Assembly: GCF_026342015.1 (NCBI RefSeq)
Contig: NZ_JAPENL010000001.1
Span: 1,798,001-1,862,000 of the forward strand
DNA from: Micromonospora lupini
GTDB lineage: Bacteria > Actinomycetota > Actinomycetes > Mycobacteriales > Micromonosporaceae
DNA length: 64,000 nucleotides
Direction: 5' to 3'
The notes beneath the pieces were generated by a model. It saw only the letters and a program-made list of their open reading frames with translations, was not told the DNA's origin and made no database searches. Positions 1-8,003 of the stretch are shown piece by piece. Each line of letters opens with the position of its first letter. The first letter of the stretch is position 1. The position numbers and the translations under genes are program-made.

Positions 1-825
1 GCCTGCGAGGAAGTGGGCGAGCTGGCCGCAGCCGCCCAGCACGGCGAGCTGGCGATGCGGCTGCTGCGGGAGACCGGCCAACATCTGGGGGCAGCCGTGG
101 CCAGCGAGAACCTCGCGCTGGTCGCCCGGGAGCTGGGCAAGCTCGACGACGCGCGGGCGGCGGCGGAGGAGGCGGTACGCATCGTCAGGACGATCGGCGC
201 GCGGCACGAGGAGGCCGCCTCGCTCACCACGCTCGGCCGCGTACACGGCGACGCGGGCCGCTACGCGGAGGCCGAGGAGGTGCTCGACCTCGGCCTCGAC
301 ATCGTCCACGGGCTACAGGACGACCAACTGGAGGTGGTCACCCAGACCGCGCTCGCCGAGGTACTGCTGCGACAGGACCGCCTCTCCGAGGCGGACCGCC
401 GGCTTGAGCTGGTGATGGCACTTGTGGACCGTCCCGGCAACGAGCGCGGCAGAGTCGAGGCGCTGATGCTGCTCTCCGACCTCTGCGCAGCCCGTAAGGA
501 GTTCGACAGCGCCCACGAACACGCCAGCAGTGCGATGGCGGCGGCCCGCTCCGGTGGGTACAAGCTGATGGCTGGTCAGGCGCGCAGCCGCCTCGCCGCC
601 GCGATCCTGGGCCTCGGCGATCCCGCGGGGTGCCTCGTCGAGGGCCGTCAGGCACTGCGCGTCCAACGCCGGGCGGGGCAGCGCCTGTCGTACGCCCGCA
701 CGTTGATCACCCTCGGCCACGCGGACGCGGCCCTGGGTCGCCCGTCGGCGGCCCAGACCCGGTGGCGGGCGGCGCACGAGCTGTTCCGGGAGATCGGCGC
801 CGCCGAGGCGGCACTGCTCGGCTAG
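1..825 (+). CDS. TPR-repeat protein, C-terminal part (cut by left edge)
   Basis: The frame is open to the first base (codons for Ala-Cys-Glu-Glu precede the first possible GTG at 13), so this is the C-terminal 274 residues of a larger protein. It is made of Ala/Leu/Glu-rich helical pairs with the tetratricopeptide pattern (for example the stretch around GRVHGDAGRYAEAEEVLDLG, visible residues about 79-98), repeating roughly every 34-40 residues to the end. Such TPR tails close the AfsR/SARP and NB-ARC-type transcriptional regulators of actinomycetes, where they mediate protein contacts. That parent family is an inference, because the DNA-binding and NTPase parts would lie left of the window. 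It could also be a free TPR protein. Confidence 0.7.
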   Translation, partial: ACEEVGELAAAAQHGELAMRLLRETGQHLGAAVASENLALVARELGKLDDARAAAEEAVRIVRTIGARHEEAASLTTLGRVHGDAGRYAEAEEVLDLGLDIVHGLQDDQLEVVTQTALAEVLLRQDRLSEADRRLELVMALVDRPGNERGRVEALMLLSDLCAARKEFDSAHEHASSAMAAARSGGYKLMAGQARSRLAAAILGLGDPAGCLVEGRQALRVQRRAGQRLSYARTLITLGHADAALGRPSAAQTRWRAAHELFREIGAAEAALLG

Positions 826-1129
826 CCGGGACGTCCATAAAGACTCTCTCAAGTTCGATCGCGACGCCTCGACGGCGAGTCACCCACCGAACAGCATTCC
901 GTGCGGGACACGTACACCTCATGCCCTCGACGTCCGCCCATCCGACCGCCGCCTCAGCGGGAAATCAGTGCGGCCTCAGCGTTGTCGGCTGTTATTCGCA
1001 CCGGAACGACCCCCCGTCCGTTCGGGGCTGACGAGGTGCAGCGACGTCGTCGCCGGCCGCCCTGGCCCGGCGCCGATCCTGCTCTCGTCCGGCGGCGGGT
1101 GGGCGCCGCGACGGTGACAGGCGGGGGCG
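826..1129. other. Gene-free stretch
   Basis: About 300 bases between the TPR protein and the response-regulator gene. I see no plausible coding frame, no convincing hairpin at its left end, and no clear repeated operator. It presumably holds the promoter of the regulator at 1130. Confidence 0.5.
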
Positions 1130-1789
1130 ATGCGGATCTTGCTCGTGGAGAATGACCGGCGGATCTCCGCGGCCATGGATTCGAGGCTGCGGCGGCGCGG
1201 TTATCAGGTGGAACAGGCGTCGAGCGCCGCGGCGGCGCTCGCGGCGGCCCCCTGCGACCTGGTCCTGCTGAATCTCCACCTGCCCGACGGTGCGGGTCTC
1301 GGCGTGTGCCGGGCACTGCGAGAACGCAGCGCCGAGCTGGGCATCATCGCGGTCACCGAACGGGGCGAAGAACGCGACGGCATCGCCGGACTGCGGACGG
1401 GCGCCGACGACTATGTCGTCAAGCCGTTCGCAATGGATGAGCTGCAGGCGCGCATCGAGGCATTGCTGCGACGAACAACGCGGCAGGGCCCGCCGCCCGG
1501 CGACATCATCGACGTGGGCGGGTTACGGATCGACCTCTCGGGCCGCACGGTGCACGTGGACGCCCGTCCGGTGTCGTTGACCCGCAAGGAATTCGACATC
1601 CTGGCCTCGCTCGCCCGCCGGCCCGGCCTCGCGCTCCCACGCGAGCGCATCATGCTTGATGTGTGGCAGACCACCTGGTCGGGCCGGCACACCCTGGCGG
1701 TCCACGTGGCGGCGCTGCGCGCCAAACTGGGTCGGCCCGAGTTGATTCAGACGGTACGAGGACTCGGCTACCGCCTACCTGTCGAGTGA
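1130..1789 (+). CDS. OmpR-type orphan response regulator with an Asp-less receiver
   Basis: A 219-residue transcription factor. Residues 1-115 form a CheY-like receiver and about 130-217 a winged-helix (Trans_reg_C) DNA-binding domain ending in the typical IQTVRGLGYRL sequence. The receiver keeps the switch Thr (T76) and conserved Lys (K98 in VVKPF). The phospho-accepting Asp of the usual LLDLxLPDG motif is Asn here (N48 in LLNLHLPDG), and one of the two N-terminal acidic Mg-binding residues is also Asn (VEND, N8). Phosphorylation by a histidine kinase is therefore unlikely, and no kinase gene lies beside it. Known atypical regulators of this kind in actinomycetes (JadR1, RedZ) respond to small ligands. 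A purine-rich GGCGGGGGCG precedes the ATG. Confidence 0.88.
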   Translation: MRILLVENDRRISAAMDSRLRRRGYQVEQASSAAAALAAAPCDLVLLNLHLPDGAGLGVCRALRERSAELGIIAVTERGEERDGIAGLRTGADDYVVKPFAMDELQARIEALLRRTTRQGPPPGDIIDVGGLRIDLSGRTVHVDARPVSLTRKEFDILASLARRPGLALPRERIMLDVWQTTWSGRHTLAVHVAALRAKLGRPELIQTVRGLGYRLPVE

Positions 1790-1820
1790 GGCGGCACCGC
1801 TGGGCTGCGCGCCGAGCTTA

Positions 1821-1853
1821 ATTGCGTAACGCGCATCTTTGCGGGACGCGCAA
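1821..1853. promoter_or_regulatory. Possible TetR operator/promoter upstream of 1873
   Basis: The region just before the TetR gene has an imperfect inverted arrangement of TTGCG/CGCAA blocks (TTGCGTAACGCGC and GACGCGCAA) and is less GC-rich than its surroundings. TetR genes are usually autoregulated through such sites. No good Shine-Dalgarno precedes the ATG at 1873, so translation may start on a very short leader. Confidence 0.35.
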
Positions 1854-1872
1854 CTAGTGCTACCGTTGTGGC

Positions 1873-2493
1873 ATGACGGGGTTACGGGAGCGCAAGAAGG
1901 CCGAGACGCGGGCGGCGCTCGGCTGGGCCGCGATCCACCTCACCGCCGAGCGCGGCTACGACAACGTCCGCGTCGAGGACATCGCCGAGGCGGCAGGCGT
2001 CTCCCCGCGCACCTTCAACAACTACTTCTCCAGCAAGGCCGAGGCGATCGCCTCCCGCCACCTCGACCGCAGCATGCGCACCGCCGCCGCGCTGCGCGAA
2101 CGCCCCGCCGACGAGCCGCTCTGGGCGGCGCTCACCCAGGCCTCGCTGGAACAGTTCACGCGCGGCCCCGAGGTCGATGCCATGCCGTCGCCCGCGCACG
2201 CCCAGTGGGTGGCCGGCGTCCGCACCATGCTCGCCGAGCCCGCCCTGCAGGGCGAGCGACTGCGGGCCGTCGCGATCGCCGAGGCCGAGTTGGCCGCCGC
2301 GGTCGCCGAGCGCACAGGCACCGACCTCGCCACCGACATGTTTCCCCGGCTCGTCGCGGCCGCCGCCAGCGCGGCAGTCGCCGTCGCCATGCAGCACTAT
2401 CTCGACAGCCCCGACCCGCCCACCCCGATCGAGCGCCTCATCACCGACGCCTTCGCCCAGGTCGCCGCCGGCCTTCCCGCGCCGCCCCGCTGA
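1873..2493 (+). CDS. TetR/AcrR-family transcriptional repressor
   Basis: A 206-residue protein with an N-terminal TetR helix-turn-helix at about residues 20-60 (VEDIAEAAGVSPRTFNNYFSS) and an Ala-rich helical ligand-binding domain. It begins TGLRERKKAETRAAL, typical of the subfamily. The flavin monooxygenase gene follows 124 bases downstream on the same strand, so the usual expectation is that this repressor senses a substrate of that enzyme and controls both genes. The ligand cannot be predicted from sequence. The ATG at 1873 is the only start keeping the full recognition domain, although its ribosome binding site is weak. Confidence 0.92.
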   Translation: MTGLRERKKAETRAALGWAAIHLTAERGYDNVRVEDIAEAAGVSPRTFNNYFSSKAEAIASRHLDRSMRTAAALRERPADEPLWAALTQASLEQFTRGPEVDAMPSPAHAQWVAGVRTMLAEPALQGERLRAVAIAEAELAAAVAERTGTDLATDMFPRLVAAAASAAVAVAMQHYLDSPDPPTPIERLITDAFAQVAAGLPAPPR

Positions 2494-2617
2494 AGCCCGA
2501 CCCTCGCTCAGGGCACCGCCGCACCGAGACGTCTCCAACAGCGTCACACCCCACGGTGGGCCGGCCGCGTGCCGCGCCTGCCGGGGCGATGGCGCGCACC
2601 CCGAAGGGATCACTGCC

Positions 2618-4117
2618 ATGATCGACGTCCTCATCGTCGGTGCCGGCCCCAACGGCCTCATGCTCGCCTGTGAGCTGGCCCTCGCCGGCGTCCACCCCGT
2701 CGTTCTCGAACGCCACGCCACACCCACCGGCGAGCCCCGCGCCAACGGCGTCGTCGGCCAGGTCGTCCGCCTGCTCGACAGGCGCGGCCTCTACACCCGG
2801 CTCAGTGGGGAGAGCACCCCGCCGTCGCCCCAACCAGCCTTCACCTTCGGCGCGTTCCCGCTGGATCTCACGATGCTCGCGGAGAACCCGCACTACGTGC
2901 TCGGCGTGCCGCAGGCCCAGCTTGAGGCCACGCTCGCGGCCCGAGCAACCGAGCTCGGAGTCGACCTGCGCCGCGGCCACGAGGTCGTCGACCTTCGCCA
3001 ACGCCCCGACGCGGTCGAGGTCTGCCTCGCCGACGGTACGCAGCTCACCTCCCGTTTCCTCGTCGGCGCCGACGGTGGCCGCAGCGTGGTGCGCCGCCTC
3101 GTCGGCATCGACTTTCCCGGCGCGACGAACGACCGGTCGGTCTCCCGCACCGCCACCGTGACCGTCCCCGCGTCGTCCCTCGACCCCGAGACCGGCGGCC
3201 TGCTCGTCCCCGGCTACGGCGTCGTCCCACCGTTCCTGCACACCCGCACCGAGCGCGGCATGATCGCCTGGGCCCCGTTCCCCGGCCGCCCGGCGATCCT
3301 CAGCACGACGGAGTGGCCCGACGCGCCGACGAGCGACGAGACCCCGATGAGCCTCACCGACCTCCGCGCCAGCGTCGCCCGGGTACTCGGCGCCGACGTC
3401 CCCCTCGGCGAGCCGGACGGCCCCGGCCTGCTGCGGCGGCTGAACGGCCAGAACACCCGCATCGCCGCCCGCTACCGCGCCGACCGGGTGCTGCTGGTCG
3501 GCGACGCCGCGCACGTGCACCCGGCGATCGGCGGCCCCGGCCTCAACCTGGGCCTGCAGGACGCCGCCAACCTGGGGTGGAAACTCGCCGCCACCGTGCG
3601 CGGCTGGGCGCCGCAGGGCCTGCTCGACACGTACGAGACCGAGCGCCGTCCCGTCGCCGAGCGGGTGGTCATGTCCACCCAGGCGCAGTCGGCGCTCGTC
3701 GGCCCCGGCGACGAGATCACCGGCCTGCGGGAACTCCTCGCCGAACTGCTGCGCAAGCCCGAGGTGACCGGGCACATCGCGGCGCTGATGTCCGGGGCGG
3801 ACACCCACTATCCCGGCGACCCCGCCGACCCGTTGGCCGGCCGGAGTGCCCCCGACGTGGTCGTGGACGGTGACCACGGGACGGTACGCCTCGCCGAGCT
3901 GACCCGCACCGCCCGGCCGTTGCTGCTGGATTCCACCGGTGTCTACGCCGAGGTGGTCGCGCCCTGGCGCGACCGGGTCGACGTCGTTACCGGAGCGCTG
4001 CAAGGCACGACCGCGACCGCGTTGCTCGTACGTCCGGACTGCTTCGTCGCCTGGTCCGCCGGGGACGCGGACACCCTGCGCGCCTCGCTGACCCACCACT
4101 TCGGTTTGCCCGGCTGA
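2618..4117 (+). CDS. FAD-dependent aromatic monooxygenase (Rox/PheA/TetX-type)
   Basis: A 499-residue class A flavoprotein hydroxylase. It has the N-terminal Rossmann motif GAGPNG (G8, G10, G13) for ADP binding, the DG motif in GADGGRSVVRR near residue 150, and the GD motif VGDAAHVHPAIGGPGLNLG near residue 290 that contacts the FAD ribityl chain. It also has a C-terminal thioredoxin-like domain as in phenol and rifampicin monooxygenases. It would use NAD(P)H and O2 to hydroxylate an aromatic or polyketide substrate in the cytoplasm. The ATG at 2618 has AAGGGA upstream; the reading frame continues open further upstream but without family similarity. Pairing with a TetR gene fits xenobiotic or antibiotic inactivation or a tailoring step; the substrate is unknown. 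Confidence 0.9.
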   Translation: MIDVLIVGAGPNGLMLACELALAGVHPVVLERHATPTGEPRANGVVGQVVRLLDRRGLYTRLSGESTPPSPQPAFTFGAFPLDLTMLAENPHYVLGVPQAQLEATLAARATELGVDLRRGHEVVDLRQRPDAVEVCLADGTQLTSRFLVGADGGRSVVRRLVGIDFPGATNDRSVSRTATVTVPASSLDPETGGLLVPGYGVVPPFLHTRTERGMIAWAPFPGRPAILSTTEWPDAPTSDETPMSLTDLRASVARVLGADVPLGEPDGPGLLRRLNGQNTRIAARYRADRVLLVGDAAHVHPAIGGPGLNLGLQDAANLGWKLAATVRGWAPQGLLDTYETERRPVAERVVMSTQAQSALVGPGDEITGLRELLAELLRKPEVTGHIAALMSGADTHYPGDPADPLAGRSAPDVVVDGDHGTVRLAELTRTARPLLLDSTGVYAEVVAPWRDRVDVVTGALQGTTATALLVRPDCFVAWSAGDADTLRASLTHHFGLPG

Positions 4118-4234
4118 CCGGAGAACACCGTCCGTCGGATCTCGTGCGGCGAGTACGACCAGCCGTATCGTGGCCGGAGGAGGTGGCGATTCGCAGCCTT
4201 CGATGACCCACCACCTGCGGCGGCCGAGGAGATC

Positions 4235-4636
4235 ATGATGATCGGTGTGGCGACCATCGGTGCGATAGTGGCCGTCCTGCTCGTCGGTGTCGTGGTCCTG
4301 GTCCGCAAACCGGACGACGCTCGGTGGGTCCTGCGCTGGTCGGCCCTGGCGATCACCGTGCTGGTGGCCGCCGCGCTGACCCCGTACACGGTGGACGACT
4401 CCGGGGCCGCTGCCGGTTATCTGCTCGGGGTGCCCGTCGTCGCCGCGGTGCTGCCGGTCCTCGCACAGCGGATCGGCCGGCTGAGCCTGGTCGTCGACCT
4501 GGCGGCCGCGCTCGTCATCACCGGGTGGGGGCTGCTGCTCGGGCTGGGCATCGGCGGGGCGTTCCTGCCGGCCGTGGTGCTCCTCGTCGCCAGCGCCGTG
4601 AGCACCAGGGCACCCCGACCGTCCACCACCGCCTGA
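4235..4636 (+). CDS. Small integral membrane protein, unknown function
   Basis: A 133-residue hydrophobic protein starting at ATG 4235 (ATGATG doublet) behind CGAGGAGATC. About four transmembrane segments can be seen: 3-23, 35-50, 58-78 and 85-110. The short tail is polar and Pro/Thr-rich. No enzymatic motif is visible and I do not recognise the family. It ends before a strong hairpin at 4690 that separates it from the convergent small gene at 4747. Confidence 0.7.
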   Translation: MMIGVATIGAIVAVLLVGVVVLVRKPDDARWVLRWSALAITVLVAAALTPYTVDDSGAAAGYLLGVPVVAAVLPVLAQRIGRLSLVVDLAAALVITGWGLLLGLGIGGAFLPAVVLLVASAVSTRAPRPSTTA

Positions 4637-4689
4637 CCCGGGATGCACCTCGTGGACGCCGCACACCGCGACGAGTTCCCGGCGGAGCC

Positions 4690-4727
4690 GGTGGCGGCGC
4701 CAGCGTCGGGCGCTGGTGCCGGCCACC
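4690..4727. terminator. Bidirectional hairpin terminator between convergent genes
   Basis: A 16-17 bp near-perfect stem: GGTGGCGGCGCCAGCG at 4690-4705 pairs with CGCTGGTGCCGGCCACC at 4711-4727 around a 5-base loop. It lies between the ends of the 4235 (+) and 4747 (-) genes. Confidence 0.7.
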
Positions 4728-4746
4728 GACCACACCGACGACGGAA

Positions 4747-4893
4747 TCAGCCGGTGATCACCGGCCAGGCGTAGGCGAGCAGGGCGCAGGCGGCACCCAG
4801 CAGCGCGAACGACACTCCCCGAGTGGGCAGTGGCAGGGCGGCGAGCACGATCAGGATGACCGCGATGACGTAGAGAAATGCCTGGACCGACAT
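4747..4893 (-). CDS. 48-residue hydrophobic membrane peptide
   Basis: A 48-residue open frame starting at the ATG at 4893 with an excellent ribosome site (GAGGAG, 6 bases upstream). It encodes two hydrophobic helices (about 4-21 and 26-45) joined by a short PTRG turn. The strong start site and membrane-protein composition make it a likely real small gene. Small two-helix membrane proteins of unknown role are common in actinomycetes. It precedes no partner; the gene at 5001 lies behind it in the same direction. Confidence 0.65.
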   Translation of the reverse strand: MSVQAFLYVIAVILIVLAALPLPTRGVSFALLGAACALLAYAWPVITG

Positions 4894-5000
4894 GGAGTTC
4901 TCCTCAAACGGGGAATTGATGGCGACCGACGTCGACCGCCGGGGTGACACCCCGCTCGTGCAGCGAACGCCGCACGGGCGGGCCGGGCGAATGGGCGTGC

Positions 5001-5384
5001 TCAACCGTCCGGCGTGAAGAGCCCCTGGATGCCGACGACGATCGCGATGAGACCGAAGATCGCGAGCAACAGGCGGACTCCGGTCGCGCCGTCCGACTGC
5101 TCGGCGCGTGGCGTCGGTCGCCCGGTGAGCCGGCCCCACAACAGGGCGAGCCCCACACCGATCCCCACCACCTCGAAGTGGAACACCCGGGGGCCGGACA
5201 CCAGGTGGACGATGAGGTAGTAGCCGCCTGTCACGAGCGCCACGAGGCCGACCACCCACGCGATCGGGGCCGCCCGACCGGCGAGGCGGCCCAGGTCGTC
5301 ACCGACGCGCGGCACCAGCCGCAGCACGGAGACGGCGAGCAGGAAACCGCCAACGATGTTGGCGAGGTCGAGCAGCAGAGCCAT
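5001..5384 (-). CDS. Small four-helix membrane protein, unknown function
   Basis: A 127-residue protein from the ATG at 5384 (GGAGACC upstream; a GTG two codons earlier is an alternative). Four hydrophobic segments are evident: about 4-20, 40-58, 68-83 and 102-122. The loops are short and there are no catalytic motifs. It is transcribed divergently from nhaA at 5599, with about 215 bases between them that must hold both promoters. Function is unknown; a role linked to ion homeostasis can be guessed only from position. Confidence 0.65.
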   Translation of the reverse strand: MALLLDLANIVGGFLLAVSVLRLVPRVGDDLGRLAGRAAPIAWVVGLVALVTGGYYLIVHLVSGPRVFHFEVVGIGVGLALLWGRLTGRPTPRAEQSDGATGVRLLLAIFGLIAIVVGIQGLFTPDG

Positions 5385-5598
5385 GATCACGAGGGTCTCC
5401 GTCGATCGGATGATCAGCCGGTGGGAGCGTACCCACGGACACGGTCTGTTGAAACGAGTTCTGGTGGCCGACGACGCACCGGCGGCGGTGGATGGTCGAG
5501 GGCTCTGCGGCGAAAGGTCCCGGTAGGATGAGTTCCGGTGCGCCGGGAAGTCTGGTCGGCAGATCGCTCCGACCTGTCTTCCGAAAGCTGGCCCGCTT

Positions 5599-6879
5599 GT
5601 GACGTCGAATCCCCCGCCCCGTGTCCTCGGCCGTGGTTCCTGGGCTGAGGCACGCCGCATCGCCGACGTGCTGCGCAAGGAGACGATCGGCGGGGCGCTG
5701 CTGCTGATCGGCGCCGTCGTGGCGCTGATCTGGGCGAACTCGCCGTGGGCGCACCGCTACCACGACATGACCGCGTTCACCGTCGGGCCCCGCGCGCTGC
5801 ACCTCGACCTGCCGCTGGCGATGTGGGCGGCCGACGGGTTGCTGGCGATCTTCTTCTTCGTCGCCGGCCTCGAACTCAAGCGCGAGTTCGTCGCCGGTGA
5901 CCTGCGTGATCCCCGTCGCGCAGCGGTTCCGGTCGCCGCGGCGGTCGGCGGCGTACTCGTGCCGGCCCTGCTGTATTCGGCGGTGAACTGGGGCGGCGCG
6001 GTAAAGGGCTGGGCGGTTCCGACCGCCACGGACATCGCGTTCGCCCTCGCCGTGCTGGCGGTGATCGGCCGGCATCTGCCGAGCGCGCTGCGCACCTTCC
6101 TGCTGACCCTGGCAGTGGTGGACGACCTGCTGGCGATCGTCATCATCGCGATCGTCTACACCGCCCACCTGTCGCTGCTGCCGCTGCTGGCCGCGGCGGT
6201 GCCGCTGGGCCTGTTCGCGCTGCTGGTACAGCGTCGGGTGCGCTCGTGGTGGCTGCTCCTGCCGCTGGCGTTCGCGACCTGGACGCTTGTGCACGCCTCC
6301 GGTGTGCACGCCACAGTCGCCGGAGTGCTGCTCGCTTTCACCGTCCCGGTGCTGCGCTCCACGGGCGCCGGCCCGGGGCCCGGCCTGGCCGAGCACTTCG
6401 AGCACCGGTTCCGGCCGATCTCCGCAGGCGTCGCGGTGCCGATTTTCGCGCTGATGTCCGCCGGGGTGGCCGTCGGCGGGCTCGACGGCCTGGCGCGGGC
6501 CGCCAGGGACCCGATCGCCGTGGGCATCACGCTCGGCCTGGTCGCCGGCAAGCCGATCGGCATCCTGCTGGCGACCTGGCTCGTCGCCCGGTTCACCAGG
6601 GCCCGGCTGGACGCGGGGCTGGCCTGGATCGACGTGGTCGGCCTGTCCGTGCTGGCCGGCATCGGGTTCACCGTCTCCCTGCTGATCGGGGAACTCGCCT
6701 TCGGTGTCGGCACCGACGCCGACGGCCGGGTCAAGATCGCCGTGCTGTCGGGCTCCGTGATCGCCGCCGCGCTCGCCACGACCGTCCTGCGGGCGCGGAA
6801 TCGTGTCTACCGGCGGCTCTACGAGGCCGAGCACGTCGACGAGGACCGCGACGACATTCCCGACGTCTACCAGAACTAG
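5599..6879 (+). CDS. nhaA: Na+/H+ antiporter NhaA
   Basis: A 426-residue inner-membrane antiporter that exchanges cytoplasmic Na+ or Li+ for H+ and supports pH and salt tolerance. The hallmark sequences are present: [14 protein letters not shown] for the unwound helix, and the ion-binding aspartate pair D175-D176 in VVDDLLAI. About twelve hydrophobic helices cover residues 20-400. The length matches the family (about 390-440). The GTG at 5599 gives a typical short cytoplasmic N-terminus before the first helix at [15 protein letters not shown]. The stop codon TAG lies inside the CTAG at 6876-6879 that flanks the adjacent MITE-like element, so insertion left the protein end intact. Confidence 0.96.
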   Translation: MTSNPPPRVLGRGSWAEARRIADVLRKETIGGALLLIGAVVALIWANSPWAHRYHDMTAFTVGPRALHLDLPLAMWAADGLLAIFFFVAGLELKREFVAGDLRDPRRAAVPVAAAVGGVLVPALLYSAVNWGGAVKGWAVPTATDIAFALAVLAVIGRHLPSALRTFLLTLAVVDDLLAIVIIAIVYTAHLSLLPLLAAAVPLGLFALLVQRRVRSWWLLLPLAFATWTLVHASGVHATVAGVLLAFTVPVLRSTGAGPGPGLAEHFEHRFRPISAGVAVPIFALMSAGVAVGGLDGLARAARDPIAVGITLGLVAGKPIGILLATWLVARFTRARLDAGLAWIDVVGLSVLAGIGFTVSLLIGELAFGVGTDADGRVKIAVLSGSVIAAALATTVLRARNRVYRRLYEAEHVDEDRDDIPDVYQN

Positions 6880-7044
6880 GGCCTGTTTCATAAGGGCGGT
6901 CGAGCCGAGGCGGAGTCCGGGCGGCGATCCGGCAAGGCGCGGTTTCGTTCGGATACCGGTGTTGTATCCGGACGAAACCGCAACGCCGCCGGTCGTCGTC
7001 CGGGCCCGCCGCAGGCCGGCCAAGTCTTATGAAACAGGCCCTAG
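6876..7044. repeat. MITE-like palindromic element, copy 1
   Basis: A 165-bp unit plus flanking CTAG. Terminal inverted repeats are GGCCTGTTTCATAAG and CTTATGAAACAGGCC. A second inverted repeat lies at the centre (GCGGTTTCGTTCGGATAC against GTATCCGGACGAAACCGC), and the arms between are also partly complementary, so the whole unit can fold into one long hairpin. It encodes nothing. CTAG occurs at each boundary (6876, 7041, 7206), as expected for a 4-bp target duplication. The transposase source is not in the window. Confidence 0.85.
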
Positions 7045-7209
7045 GGCCTGTTTCATAAGGGCGGTCGAGCCGAGGCGGAGTCCGGGCGGCGATCCGGCAA
7101 GGCGCGGTTTCGTTCGGATACCGGTGTTGTATCCGGAAGAAACCGCAACGCCGCCGGTCGTCGTCCGGGCCCGCCGCAGGCCGGCCAAGTCTTATGAAAC
7201 AGGCCCTAG
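7041..7209. repeat. MITE-like palindromic element, copy 2
   Basis: A directly adjacent second copy, sharing the CTAG at 7041-7044 with copy 1 and nearly identical to it. The difference I could find is GTATCCGGACG in copy 1 against GTATCCGGAAG here. Near-identity implies recent duplication, or insertion of one copy at the CTAG end of the other. Confidence 0.85.
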
Positions 7210-7320
7210 GGCTGCCACGCGGCACCTCGGGCCTGCCGCCGACGCGAACCGGAGCGTCGTAAGAGTTCCGCAAGGGGCTCACGACCGGTCCGACCACTGC
7301 GACGGTCGTACGCTCCGGGG

Positions 7321-7866
7321 GTGGGAAAAAGGATCTTCCGGTCGCGAGTGGCCTGGGCCGGTCTCGCCTCCGCCGTCCTCGTGACGGCTCTGGCCCTCTA
7401 CTGGTTCCAGCCGTGGAAACTGTTCACCGACACGTACGTCGACGAGGCGGTTCCCCCCGCGCGGACTCCCGCGTCCGCGACTTCGGCGACTTCGGCGACG
7501 ACACCTGCCGGGAACGAGATCCTGGCCGTCGGGGAGTTCGTCACCCACGAGCACCTGACGACCGGCAGTGCGAAGATCCACCGGCTCGCCGACGGGCGCC
7601 ACCAGCTCGTCATCAGGAACCTGAGCACGTCGAGCGGGCCAGACCTGCGCGTGTGGCTTACCGACCAACCGGTCACCCTCGGCAAGGCCGGGTGGCGGGT
7701 GTTCGATGACGGCGAACGGGTCGAACTGGCGAAGCTCAAGGGCAATCAAGGCAACCAGGTGTACGAGATACCGGCCTCGGTCGACCCACGCGACTTCCGG
7801 AGCGTCTCCATCTGGTGCAAGCGGTTCGCCGTCTCCTTCGGCGCGGCCGACCTCAGGGCCGCCTGA
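7321..7866 (+). CDS. Membrane-anchored DM13-domain protein
   Basis: A 181-residue protein: basic N-terminus, one transmembrane segment (about 10-28), a Thr/Ser/Ala/Pro linker (45-62), then a DM13 domain (about 68-178) facing outside. The domain shows the typical LVIRNLSTSSGPDLRVWL and the closing SVSIWCKRFAVSFG, with the single conserved Cys. DM13 domains are thought to take part in extracytoplasmic redox or electron transfer; the partner is not identifiable here. GTG at 7321 is the start that keeps the membrane anchor. It is the first gene after the MITE pair and converges on the GH5 gene. Confidence 0.85.
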   Translation: MGKRIFRSRVAWAGLASAVLVTALALYWFQPWKLFTDTYVDEAVPPARTPASATSATSATTPAGNEILAVGEFVTHEHLTTGSAKIHRLADGRHQLVIRNLSTSSGPDLRVWLTDQPVTLGKAGWRVFDDGERVELAKLKGNQGNQVYEIPASVDPRDFRSVSIWCKRFAVSFGAADLRAA

Positions 7867-7925
7867 CGCGGGAGTCGCCGGGCTCGCCCGGTGCGAGGCC
7901 GACACCCCCGGCGTCGATACGGCGC

Positions 7926-7968
7926 ACACCCCCGGTGCCGGCCATCAGCTCGGTACCGGGGGGTGCGG
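7926..7968. terminator. Hairpin terminator between convergent genes
   Basis: CACACCCCCGGTGCCG pairs with CGGTACCGGGGGGTGCG around a short loop, with one bulge. It sits between the ends of the DM13 gene (+) and the GH5 gene (-). Confidence 0.65.
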
Positions 7969-8003
7969 GCTTCCGTGGATCGGTCGTCACGTCGAGACGA
8001 GCG

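Noticed and set aside
2441..4735. A 764-codon minus-strand frame opposite the monooxygenase gene.
   Set aside because: It is the GC-rich shadow of the plus-strand genes: low-complexity Gly/Arg/Val composition, no protein family, no start signal.
6731..7384. Open frames on both strands across the MITE pair that encode a perfectly repeated Arg/Pro-rich peptide.
   Set aside because: The repetition comes only from the two DNA copies. The frames have no ribosome site and disappear outside the element.
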